From an uncultured Spartobacteria bacterium (GTDB lineage: Bacteria; Verrucomicrobiota; Verrucomicrobiia; Chthoniobacterales; JAATET01), in the NCBI GenBank assembly GCA_937901895.1, contig CALGTD010000170.1, positions 1 to 7,591 on the forward strand: a stretch of 7,591 nt of DNA. The letters run 5' to 3'. This document shows positions 1 to 5,431 of the stretch, piece after piece (within the stretch, counting starts at the first letter, position 1; the number at the start of each line of letters is the position of its first letter). The notes under the pieces were generated by a model that did not search any database, was not told the origin of the DNA, and saw only the letters and a program-made list of their open reading frames with translations. The position numbers were made by a program, and so were the translations under genes.

Positions 1-121
1 AGCGCAGGAAGAGGAAGGCCAGCATGTAGTCGCGGAAGTCGTCCGCGTTCATCGCTCCGCGGAGCTGGTCCGCGATGGCCCACAGAGTTTTGCCGAGGCG
101 TTGTTGGTCGGTGGCGGTCAT
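1..121 (-). CDS. hsdM: Type I restriction-modification DNA methyltransferase subunit HsdM (N-terminal 40 codons only)
   Basis: HsdM is the adenine methyltransferase subunit of the type I R-M complex and works with HsdS (as M2S) and HsdR. Only the start is in the window, and the gene runs off the left edge. Reading the minus strand from the ATG at 121-119 gives an open frame starting MTATDQQRLGKTLW and continuing through IADQLRGAMNADDFRDYML to the edge. The LGK-LW-IAD-LRG-MNA-DFRDY-LAFLFLR pattern is the characteristic N-terminal helical region of HsdM. The AdoMet-binding and NPPF/Y catalytic motifs would lie outside. There is no clear Shine-Dalgarno. The start is 8 nt after the rhuM stop, so translation is probably coupled to rhuM. 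A second, decayed copy of this same start lies at 2452-2539. Whether this copy is intact, and whether a second hsdS follows it, cannot be seen here. Confidence 0.9.
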   Translation of the reverse strand, partial: MTATDQQRLGKTLWAIADQLRGAMNADDFRDYMLAFLFLR

Positions 122-129
122 TTGGGAAA

Positions 130-1134
130 TCAGTGTTTGGGGCGGCGCTTGAGCTTCGCTTCGAGGGATTTCAACTCCGCCTCGTCGGCTTGGTCGGCGG
201 CGAGGGCTTCCTGTTTTTTGCGACGGGCGTCGAAGTCGAGGTAGAGCGCGTGGGTGGAGGCCTCCATCTGTTCGTGGCTGACGCGGCCGTTGCCTTCCAG
301 AAGGGGGAAGCCGTTGGAGGCGATGATCTGGTCGATGTTTTCCTTCCAAAAACTCATGCGGGTCTCCTTGCGGTTTTTCGCGCGCAGTTCGGCGGTTTCG
401 AGGAAGATGACGACGAGGCGGTTGAGGGTGTCGATTTCGTCCTCGGTCAGGTAGTTTTTGGCGACAAAGATGTCGGTCTTACGGACCTTGTCTCCCTTCC
501 AGGTGAGCAGCCCGAAGTGCGGGTCGTGAGGATTGGCGCGCGCCGTGATGAGCTCCGCCGCCGTCATCCGGGTGACGGCGTAGAGCAGGGCGTTCTGGAC
601 GGTGGCGAAAAACTGCTGGGTGGAGCGGTCGGTCTTGTCGTAGTCGGTGCTGAGAGCGAAGAGGTCGCGGACTTTTTGATAGAAACGTTTCTCCGAGGCG
701 CGGATATCGCGGATGCGCGCGAGCATCTCGTCGAAGTAATCCGGCCGGCCGTCGGGATTTTTGAGCCGCTCGTCGTCCATCGCGAAGCCCTTGATCAGGT
801 ATTCCTTGAGAACGGTGGAGGCCCAGCGGCGGAACTGGACCCCGCGCGGCGAGCGCACGCGGTAGCCGACGGCCAGGATGGCATCGAGGTTGTAGAGCGT
901 GACGGGGCGCCGAACCTCGCGGCCACCCTCGATTTGAACTACCGAGGATTCCTCGGTAGTTGCCTCGCGGGTGAGTTCACCGTCCCCGTAGATGTTCTTC
1001 AGGTGCAGGCTGATGTTGTCGGTGCTGACGTCGAAGAGTTGGGCCATTTCGCGCTGGCTGAGCCAGACGGTGTGGTCCTTGGCGCGGAGCTGGATTTGGC
1101 TCTTTCCGTCTTCGGTGGTGTAGAGGATCAGCAT
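130..1134 (-). CDS. rhuM: RhuM family protein embedded in the R-M operon
   Basis: This 334-residue protein matches the RhuM (virulence_RhuM) family, named from a Salmonella pathogenicity-island gene and often found inside type I R-M loci; its biochemical activity is not established. Residues about 22-48 (TVWLSQREMAQLFDVSTDNI followed by S-LHLKNIY) look like a helix-turn-helix. This is followed by the family-typical stretch around residues 64-105, including YNLDAILAVGYRVRSPRGVQ and FRRWAS. The middle holds the FF-VQNALLYAVT and AAELI segments (about 174-198). The C-terminus (about 305-334) is a charged helix rich in K, E and A. Length is about full for the family. The ATG at 1134-1132 follows the upstream TAA by 6 nt with no Shine-Dalgarno, suggesting coupled translation. 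The stop is 8 nt before hsdM, so it could set or sense methyltransferase expression (inference). A perfect 12-bp-arm palindrome lies inside the gene at 937-961. Confidence 0.88.
   Translation of the reverse strand: MLILYTTEDGKSQIQLRAKDHTVWLSQREMAQLFDVSTDNISLHLKNIYGDGELTREATTEESSVVQIEGGREVRRPVTLYNLDAILAVGYRVRSPRGVQFRRWASTVLKEYLIKGFAMDDERLKNPDGRPDYFDEMLARIRDIRASEKRFYQKVRDLFALSTDYDKTDRSTQQFFATVQNALLYAVTRMTAAELITARANPHDPHFGLLTWKGDKVRKTDIFVAKNYLTEDEIDTLNRLVVIFLETAELRAKNRKETRMSFWKENIDQIIASNGFPLLEGNGRVSHEQMEASTHALYLDFDARRKKQEALAADQADEAELKSLEAKLKRRPKH
937..961. repeat. Perfect 25-bp palindrome inside rhuM
   Basis: The arms are AACTACCGAGGA (937-948) and its exact reverse complement (950-961), separated by a single T at 949. 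It encodes the T-T-E-E-S-S-V-V segment of RhuM, just before a conserved block. With 12 bp per arm and almost no loop it could be an operator for a dimeric protein or a strong mRNA hairpin. It could equally be an accident of the codons. There is no T-tract after it, so it is not an intrinsic terminator. Confidence 0.6.
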
Positions 1135-1140
1135 GGGGGC

Positions 1141-1926
1141 TTAACCGATGCTTTCCAGCACGCGGTGGATACGATCCGTTTCATCGTAGCCGCAAAACAG
1201 CTCGCACTTGGTTTCGCCAATGTGGCGTTCGTAGGCATCCACTACCTGTGTGTTGCGATCGTAAAGCATCACGGGGGCAAGGCCTTGATATGCCTTCCTT
1301 AATTCATCCCAACGGAAGCCCCACTTCTCCATCGTGCCGGTGAAGTCGCTTTTGTTTTTGATGATCTGGATGGCGAGGGGACGCCGACGCTCCACGAAAT
1401 AGTCGACGGTGACCTTGCGCTCTTTGGTGATGAAGAGCTTGTGGTTGTGCTCGGGCTCCAGCCCGGCGTCGTGAAAAACCCGGCGCACGGTGATGTCGGC
1501 CACGTTCTCCTCGGCGGCGCGGTGATCGTGCAGAATGTCGAGGCGCGAGATGGCGACCAGGCCCTCGGCGAAGATATGGATGTCCGTCGGGTCGAGGGGC
1601 GCGGAAAGCCAGCGGTGCAGCACGCCGTGCTCCATCGCGATCTGGTGTTCGGCGCAGAAACGCTGCAGGTGGGCCTTCACGGCGTCGGTCTCGATGTTTT
1701 GGCCGCGCCCGCAAAGCCAGGCGAGGGTCTTGCCCCGGTCGCTCAGGTAATACCCGCCGGGAGTCTTCTGGCTAAGCTCCAGCACGACCTGCCAACCGTC
1801 CGGATACGACACGGGCATGGTGAACACGAAGCCGCGCGCGGTGGTTTCGATTTCGAGCGAACCGTCCCAGAAGGAGGTGAGCAGCGCGCGCAGGGAGTCG
1901 GGAGAGAGTGAAAAGTCGCCGCTCAT
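1141..1926 (-). CDS. DUF1828/DUF1829 domain protein
   Basis: A 261-residue soluble protein without signal peptide or membrane segment. The N-terminal half (about residues 5-100) fits the DUF1828 pattern: a G-x-V-x-MPVSYPDGWQV strand set followed by YYLSDRGKTLAWL. The C-terminal half (about 130-255) fits DUF1829: VRRVFHDAGLEPEHNHKLF, a KVTVDYFVERRRPLAIQIIK strand pair, and W--DELRKAY near the end. The two domains commonly occur together in one protein and turn up in defence and mobile regions; no activity is established. I chose the ATG at 1926-1924 because it overlaps the upstream stop as ATGA and has a GGAG 8 nt upstream (1935-1938). The longer frame reaching 2079 only adds residues that shadow the upstream gene. 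The 4-bp overlap implies co-translation with the 157-residue protein. Domain assignment is from pattern memory, not a profile search. Confidence 0.8.
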   Translation of the reverse strand: MSGDFSLSPDSLRALLTSFWDGSLEIETTARGFVFTMPVSYPDGWQVVLELSQKTPGGYYLSDRGKTLAWLCGRGQNIETDAVKAHLQRFCAEHQIAMEHGVLHRWLSAPLDPTDIHIFAEGLVAISRLDILHDHRAAEENVADITVRRVFHDAGLEPEHNHKLFITKERKVTVDYFVERRRPLAIQIIKNKSDFTGTMEKWGFRWDELRKAYQGLAPVMLYDRNTQVVDAYERHIGETKCELFCGYDETDRIHRVLESIG

Positions 1927-2396
1927 GAAAATAGCTCCGCTTCCCATTCCCAGCCAAGGTCGATTTTCCACATGGCCGCGGTCTGGCCGATGAAGTCGTG
2001 GAAGTCGCTGACGGTGAACTTCGGCAATGGGTGGTGAATGTTTCGCCCCGGATCGTTGGTCGCCAGATTCGGGTCGCACACGTTGAGGTGCCAGCCCTTG
2101 GGGATGCGCCGCTTGAAACGAAAATTACTGCGCCCGACCTCGTTGTAGCCGACGCCGCGCACGCGCTGGTTGGCGATGAGGAAACTGGCGTCGTAGCTCG
2201 TGGGATCGTCCAGCACGGGAGCTTTGCCGAGGTAGCGAAGATCAACGAAGGGGCCATCGACGAGGACCGGACGCGTGTCAAAGGTGCGCCCTCCACCGCT
2301 GCCGGAGCGTTGCAGCTCGAGCTTGCCGCCGGGCGGAAGGCATTTCGGCTTGTCCACGATTTCCTGAATCTGGTGCGTCGGATGGGGGTAGCTCAT
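1923..2396 (-). CDS. Hypothetical protein (157 aa), partner of the DUF1828/DUF1829 gene
   Basis: I do not recognise this family with confidence. The protein is 157 residues, soluble and basic, with no signal peptide or membrane helix. It begins MSYPHPTHQIQEIVDKPKCL. A strand-rich middle contains FVDLRYLGKAPVL and SFLIANQRVRGVGYN. It ends with RIPKGWHLNV, HHPLPKFTVSDFHDFIG and a W-rich tail. The C-terminal plan (HLN..., H-PLP-F-v-DF-dF) loosely recalls small DUF6978-like proteins, which is only a hint. Its stop overlaps the start of the DUF1828 gene by 4 bp (ATGA), so the two are almost certainly made together and may form a complex or a toxin-antitoxin-like pair (inference). The ATG at 2396-2394 has no Shine-Dalgarno. 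In-frame upstream sequence resembles the LLQ-LFP tail of HsdS and is closed by a TAA at about 2441, so this ATG is the natural start. Confidence 0.75.
   Translation of the reverse strand: MSYPHPTHQIQEIVDKPKCLPPGGKLELQRSGSGGGRTFDTRPVLVDGPFVDLRYLGKAPVLDDPTSYDASFLIANQRVRGVGYNEVGRSNFRFKRRIPKGWHLNVCDPNLATNDPGRNIHHPLPKFTVSDFHDFIGQTAAMWKIDLGWEWEAELFS
1935..1938 (-). promoter_or_regulatory. Shine-Dalgarno for the DUF1828/DUF1829 gene
   Basis: The minus strand reads GGAG, 8 nt before the ATG at 1926-1924. It supports this internal start over the in-frame start at 2079 and lies inside the end of the upstream gene, consistent with coupled translation. Confidence 0.6.
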
Positions 2397-2415
2397 AACG
2401 AAACGTCGGGGGGAC

Positions 2416-2443
2416 GGGAAGAGCGGCTGCAGGAGGCTTTATT
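2416..2443 (-). pseudogene. Remnant of an hsdS 3' end
   Basis: By hand alignment, 2416-2437 matches the hsdS tail at 4019-4040 at 20 of 22 bases. On the minus strand it reads S-LLQPLFP in the frame of the downstream gene, against G-LLQQLFP at the end of HsdS. An in-frame TAA occupies the codon aligned with a Gln of HsdS, so it is not translated as HsdS. It lies directly between the hsdM-start remnant and the 157-residue gene. It is short, so a chance match cannot be fully excluded, but the frame, strand and neighbour all agree. Confidence 0.6.
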
Positions 2444-2451
2444 GGCCGGAC

Positions 2452-2539
2452 CGGAAGTCGTTCGCGTTCATCGCGCCACTGGCCGGTCCGCGATGGCCCA
2501 AAGAGTTTTACCGAGGCGTTGTTGGTCTTGGGCGGTCAT
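2452..2539 (-). pseudogene. Remnant of an hsdM 5' end (duplicate of the hsdM start)
   Basis: This segment aligns with the real hsdM start at 33-121, with about 78 of 89 columns identical and a single 1-base gap by hand. Reading minus from the ATG at 2539-2537 gives MTAQDQQRLGKTLW and then AIAD, followed by a 1-base deletion that shifts the frame into RPVAR and a TGA. If the frame is restored, A-MNAN-DFR follows, up to the break near 2452. The differences (a Thr to Gln codon change, synonymous changes in Gly and Leu codons) suggest a diverged homologue rather than a very recent copy. It starts 20 nt after the thsB stop. It may still be translated as a 23-codon peptide, but it has lost the methyltransferase. 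Confidence 0.8.
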
Positions 2540-2559
2540 GCAACTTCGAACGGGGCGAA

Positions 2560-3129
2560 TCAACAGGGATAGAAATATCTCGACGGTTTGGCTGTAGTTC
2601 CTACTGCGAAGTTAGGATGTTCCAGCGCCTTTTTAACCAAGTCCTTTGTCATTGGGATATGCAGCGTTGGGACGAGATTCATAGAATCACGAAATATCGG
2701 GAGATTGTCCCAGAGTGCTTTTATCTCGAGTCTGAAACTCTTCCTTTCGCATCCAATAATATCAGATTTCTCGTTAAAATCAGGATAAACAACAATCACC
2801 GGCAATCCCTGATCATTGATGCCATAGTCAATCTCCTCGCGCAAAGCTCTTGAGCTTTTAGTGTGGGCGCTCAAAAATAGAATTATATTCTTGGAGTTTC
2901 TTAGCCGCTCTCGAATTCGCGGTTTTAGTGTGGTCTCCCAGTCGCTGCTATCACGCACGCTATAGGTTTTGTCGTGAGAGTTGTTGAAGGGGAAGGTGGA
3001 ATCCTTCTCTTTCCATGCACGCAATAAGTTGTAGTAAACAAAATCTCGTTGAGCGTGTGCGCCAAGATTGCTCTCGCTGAACGGCTCTGCTACATAAAAA
3101 GCGCAATAGTTGCCATTTCTATATGCCAT
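2560..3129 (-). CDS. thsB: Thoeris TIR-domain sensor ThsB
   Basis: A 189-residue TIR-like (DUF1863-type) protein. In Thoeris, ThsB senses phage infection and converts NAD+ into a signal nucleotide that activates ThsA; in type II systems the reported signal is histidine-ADP-ribose. The fold is visible as a first strand NYCAFYVAEPF (about 7-17), the YSVRDSSDWETTLKPRIRER block (56-75), strand NIILFLSAHT (81-90), and then KSSRALREEIDYGI (91-104). E99, in the REEI position equivalent to WEI in other TIR-like proteins, is the likely catalytic glutamate. A further strand, LPVIVVYPDF, follows at 109-118. The length is normal for single-domain ThsB, and no membrane segment is seen. The start is 2 nt after the thsA stop with a strong Shine-Dalgarno. 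The gene is AT-rich compared with the R-M genes, suggesting transfer together with thsA. Confidence 0.85.
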   Translation of the reverse strand: MAYRNGNYCAFYVAEPFSESNLGAHAQRDFVYYNLLRAWKEKDSTFPFNNSHDKTYSVRDSSDWETTLKPRIRERLRNSKNIILFLSAHTKSSRALREEIDYGINDQGLPVIVVYPDFNEKSDIIGCERKSFRLEIKALWDNLPIFRDSMNLVPTLHIPMTKDLVKKALEHPNFAVGTTAKPSRYFYPC

Positions 3130-3131
3130 TG

Positions 3132-3983
3132 TTAACTCCTTTCTAGTGTGTGTGACAGGTGGTCATTGATATCATACAAATTCACCTTGAATCTACTGGC
3201 GTCATTGGGGTGAACCACAATAACAAGCCGATCAGTAAACTTGCCCTCGCGCAAGGCATCCGCAAAAGACTGCGCTATTCTCTCTATCATTTTTTTTCGC
3301 GAAATATTGAGCCGCCCCCTCTCAGTTCCAATGACGGGCACCGCAAGCTCTTGCAGTGCCCCTGAATCGCGAATGTAGCGCCAGAGACCGCGTAGCGCTT
3401 GATCTACTCCTTCGGGCGTCGAACGTGCGTTTCCCTGATTATTGAGTTCCGACATGGCTAAAAGATAGAAAGTTTTGCCATGTGTAGTAATGGGCACTAC
3501 TGTGCCTAATGGGTATGGAGGCTCGCCTGTGTTAGCCAAACTCTCTTCGATTTTTTCAATAAGCTGATTTTGATTCCCGGGGAAATACTTGGCCACAAAC
3601 TGCCCCTGTAGACTCTTAGGGTCAATTTTCCCATTAGCTACATCTGACTCGAATACCGTATTGCTGGATATTACCACTGCACCTGTCGCATCAAATAGGT
3701 CGCCTATCCGAACCTCCAAGCAACAGTCGTGTTCCGGAAATCGCACTTCGATGGATGCTATCGGGCGCTTAAGTATAATCGCCAAGATGCCGGATATAAT
3801 AAGAATGACGAAAATTCCATATTTTCCATAATCATCTTGAGTGTAGACCTTGAAAAAGTCGAGCATCTCAATAATCAGCCAAATAGCTCCGAATATAGAG
3901 AGTATCGCTTGCATCCCGGATCGGGATAGAAGGACGTATCGCCAGTAGGCTATACTCGTTATCGTGTCCCAAAAATACTTCAT
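3132..3983 (-). CDS. thsA: Type II Thoeris effector ThsA: two transmembrane helices plus macro domain
   Basis: A 283-residue membrane protein. Two hydrophobic helices at about residues 25-43 (MQAILSIFGAIWLIIEM region) and 54-71 (YGIFVILIISGILAIILK) anchor it. The rest (about 80-270) looks like a cytosolic macro domain: V-IGDLFDATGAVVISSNTVF (91-111, the nucleotide-contact region), a TVVPI...FYLLAMSEL pair (161-180), and AVPVIGTERGRLNIS (214-228, the phosphate-loop-like segment). This layout is that of type II Thoeris effectors, in which the macro domain binds the TIR-made ADP-ribose signal and the membrane part then damages the membrane. The next gene being a TIR protein with 2-nt spacing makes the assignment strong. 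The ATG at 3983-3981 has a modest AGGG 5 nt upstream and follows the hsdS stop by 22 nt. The gene is AT-rich relative to flanks. Confidence 0.85.
   Translation of the reverse strand: MKYFWDTITSIAYWRYVLLSRSGMQAILSIFGAIWLIIEMLDFFKVYTQDDYGKYGIFVILIISGILAIILKRPIASIEVRFPEHDCCLEVRIGDLFDATGAVVISSNTVFESDVANGKIDPKSLQGQFVAKYFPGNQNQLIEKIEESLANTGEPPYPLGTVVPITTHGKTFYLLAMSELNNQGNARSTPEGVDQALRGLWRYIRDSGALQELAVPVIGTERGRLNISRKKMIERIAQSFADALREGKFTDRLVIVVHPNDASRFKVNLYDINDHLSHTLERS
3136..3143 (-). promoter_or_regulatory. Strong Shine-Dalgarno of thsB
   Basis: The minus strand reads GAAAGGAG, 6 nt before the thsB ATG (3129-3127). It lies inside the last codons of thsA. It is the strongest ribosome site in the window, and most neighbouring R-M genes lack one. 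This favours high, coupled production of the sensor. Confidence 0.7.
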
Positions 3984-4005
3984 AGATGCCCTGTGTTATT
4001 CTTCT

Positions 4006-5286
4006 TTATGAAAGTGCTGGGAAGAGTTGCTGCAGGAGGCCCTGCTTGTGGGTTTGGAGGGCGGAAAGCCGGTCGCTTTGGACGGCGATCAGCTCGTCTA
4101 GCGAACTCAGGCAGGTGGCGATGCGCTGTTGCTCTTCCTTTTTTGGCAGTGTGACGGCAGTCCTTCCCAATTCAGTCTGGTTAATGCTCGCTTGATTCAC
4201 CGCTTTGTTAGCCCGCGCTCTGAATGATTCACGGACGCCTTCGGTGTTGAGAAGATAGTAGATGAAAAGCGGGTGATTCTCTGCCTTGTTCACGATGAGG
4301 CGAAGCAAGTTCATCCCGTGGTAAAGATCGTATTCTTGGCCCACGAATGCCGTCTTACCAATGTGGCTTATGCTATTGATGTTGCTAAAAAGTATGTCGC
4401 CGATTCGCAGCTTGTAGCTTGAGATGTCTTGGTCGGTTGAAATGAAACCGACTTTGGTTAAGTCGATTATTTGGCTCGAAATGGTCTCGATCCGTGTGAC
4501 CCGAAATCCATTGACACCTCCGTTTTGAGGTGTGCTCAGGCCGTTCGTGATCGATTCGAGAACGTCATCAAGCTGCCTCCCTCTCCACTCCGGGGCGTTT
4601 TGGAACTCGGGGAAGCGGAGGCGGGGGCGGGTTTCGCCTTCGCGGGGGAAGAGCTGCTGCATGAGCCCTTTTTTGTGGGCCTTGAGCGCGTCGAGTTTCT
4701 GGCTTTCGGCTCCGATCAGCTCGTCCAGCGTGCTCAGGCACTCGGCGATTTTTTTCTGCTCGGCAACATCTGGAATAGGTGTCCGAAGTTTGAGGAAATC
4801 GTTCTTGTTTAAGACCCGGTTTCTTCCTGCGCCACCCGGTGAGATAACCCCGAGATCGTAAACAAATTTCTTGTTGGAAATGACGTATTGGAAGAACTCG
4901 GAAATCGCGACCTCCCGATTAAAAACGTAAGTCGGAAAGCGGTGAGAAACCAGAGCCCCGTCATCTTCGGGTTTCGCAATCGCAACAGCGCCCTCCCATG
5001 CAAAAGTGATATTCACGACTAAGTCATGAGGTTTGACCTCATAAAGGCTCTCCATCGCGTTCTTTTCGGGATCCGCGTTTTCTTTAATAAACGTGCCTTT
5101 GCCGTGGCTTCTCACGCCTAGGCCTTTGTAAGGCACATCGGGCTTCTGCTTTTCTCTCACCACGGGCGAAACAGCTTCGCGGAGGGGTTTCTCGTTCCAA
5201 GGCCCTGAATTTAGAAATTCCGGAAAGCGCAGTTTGGGCACGAGGGCGGGCTTGGAATCGTTCGGCATGGCGGTCGGGCGCGTCAT
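4006..5286 (-). CDS. hsdS: Type I restriction-modification specificity subunit HsdS
   Basis: HsdS recognises the bipartite target DNA and scaffolds two HsdM. Counting from the ATG at 5286 (426 residues), two half-repeats are clear. LRFPEF recurs at 19-24 and 223-228, each opening a target-recognition domain (TRD1 about 25-172, TRD2 about 229-382). Each half ends in a spacer helix, AEQKKIAECLSTLDELIG... to MQQLFP (175-214) and EEQQRIATCLSSLDELIA... to LQQLFP (384-423). Length is normal for the family. The frame stays open to a GTG at 5430 that overlaps the hsdR stop (GTGA). The extra 48 residues do not resemble HsdS and run through a heptad spacer repeat, so I prefer 5286; an ATG at 5268 is also possible. 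None of these starts has a good Shine-Dalgarno. The TRDs look AT-richer than the conserved helices, as expected for exchanged modules. Confidence 0.92.
   Translation of the reverse strand: MTRPTAMPNDSKPALVPKLRFPEFLNSGPWNEKPLREAVSPVVREKQKPDVPYKGLGVRSHGKGTFIKENADPEKNAMESLYEVKPHDLVVNITFAWEGAVAIAKPEDDGALVSHRFPTYVFNREVAISEFFQYVISNKKFVYDLGVISPGGAGRNRVLNKNDFLKLRTPIPDVAEQKKIAECLSTLDELIGAESQKLDALKAHKKGLMQQLFPREGETRPRLRFPEFQNAPEWRGRQLDDVLESITNGLSTPQNGGVNGFRVTRIETISSQIIDLTKVGFISTDQDISSYKLRIGDILFSNINSISHIGKTAFVGQEYDLYHGMNLLRLIVNKAENHPLFIYYLLNTEGVRESFRARANKAVNQASINQTELGRTAVTLPKKEEQQRIATCLSSLDELIAVQSDRLSALQTHKQGLLQQLFPALS
4020..4135 (-). repeat. hsdS internal direct repeat, copy A (distal spacer helix)
   Basis: This encodes the C-terminal HsdS helix ending in LLQQLFP. 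It aligns without gaps to 4647-4762 at an offset of 627 bp (209 codons); shared blocks include GATCAGCTCGTC and GAAGAG-TGCTGCA. Such internal repeats are known substrates for TRD exchange. A third, short partial copy lies at 2416-2443. Confidence 0.7.
4647..4762 (-). repeat. hsdS internal direct repeat, copy B (central spacer helix)
   Basis: This encodes the central HsdS helix ending in LMQQLFP, in frame with copy A at 4020-4135. Recombination between the copies would remove or swap TRD2 as an in-frame 209-codon unit. Confidence 0.7.
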
Positions 5287-5426
5287 GATTCGTGGGCGTT
5301 GAGGCCGGAGACGGAAGGAAGTGAGACGTTGGAATTGGGAAGGGAGAAAGAAATCCGGGGCTCGGAGTTCAGGGGAATGGGGCGGCTTGGCTGCATGGCT
5401 GGTTTTCTCATTTCTCACTTCACACT
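5287..5426 (-). other. hsdR-hsdS spacer
   Basis: About 140 nt between the hsdR stop and the preferred hsdS start. It carries a heptad repeat at its upstream end (5404-5431) and otherwise pyrimidine/purine-skewed sequence without a recognisable promoter or terminator. The hsdS frame is open across it, so a longer HsdS starting at the GTG at 5430 is formally possible. Confidence 0.5.
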
Positions 5427-5431
5427 TCACA
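5404..5431. repeat. Degenerate 7-bp tandem repeat across the hsdR stop
   Basis: Four exact heptads in register on the plus strand: TTTCTCA (5404), TTTCTCA (5411), CTTCACA (5418) and CTTCACA (5425), with a partial CTTC at 5432. On the minus strand each unit contains TGA. Because 7 is not a multiple of 3, stops fall in two of the three frames, and the first of them is the hsdR stop (5429-5427). Confidence 0.75.

Noticed and set aside
559..580. Near-palindrome CGCCGTCA / TGACGGCG within rhuM
   Set aside because: It has 8-bp GC-rich arms with a mismatch near the centre; this is readily expected by chance in GC-rich coding sequence.
133..1302. Long plus-strand open frame of 389 codons opposite rhuM and the DUF1828 gene
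   Set aside because: It is antisense to a gene with clear family motifs, and its protein is a V/G/E/D-rich shadow typical of GC-rich DNA.
1927..2079. In-frame upstream extension of the DUF1828 gene to 2079
   Set aside because: It overlaps the 157-residue gene and adds non-domain residues; the ATG at 1926 has a Shine-Dalgarno and the 4-bp overlap.
2448..2489. Inverted repeat GGACCGG / CCGGTCC in the scar region
   Set aside because: It has 7-bp arms with a 28-nt loop and no T-tract; too weak for a terminator and explained by the decayed hsdM sequence.
5287..5430. 48-residue N-terminal extension of HsdS from the GTG at 5430
   Set aside because: It has no HsdS similarity and runs through the heptad repeat. 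The GTGA overlap with hsdR is the only support, so it was noted but not preferred.
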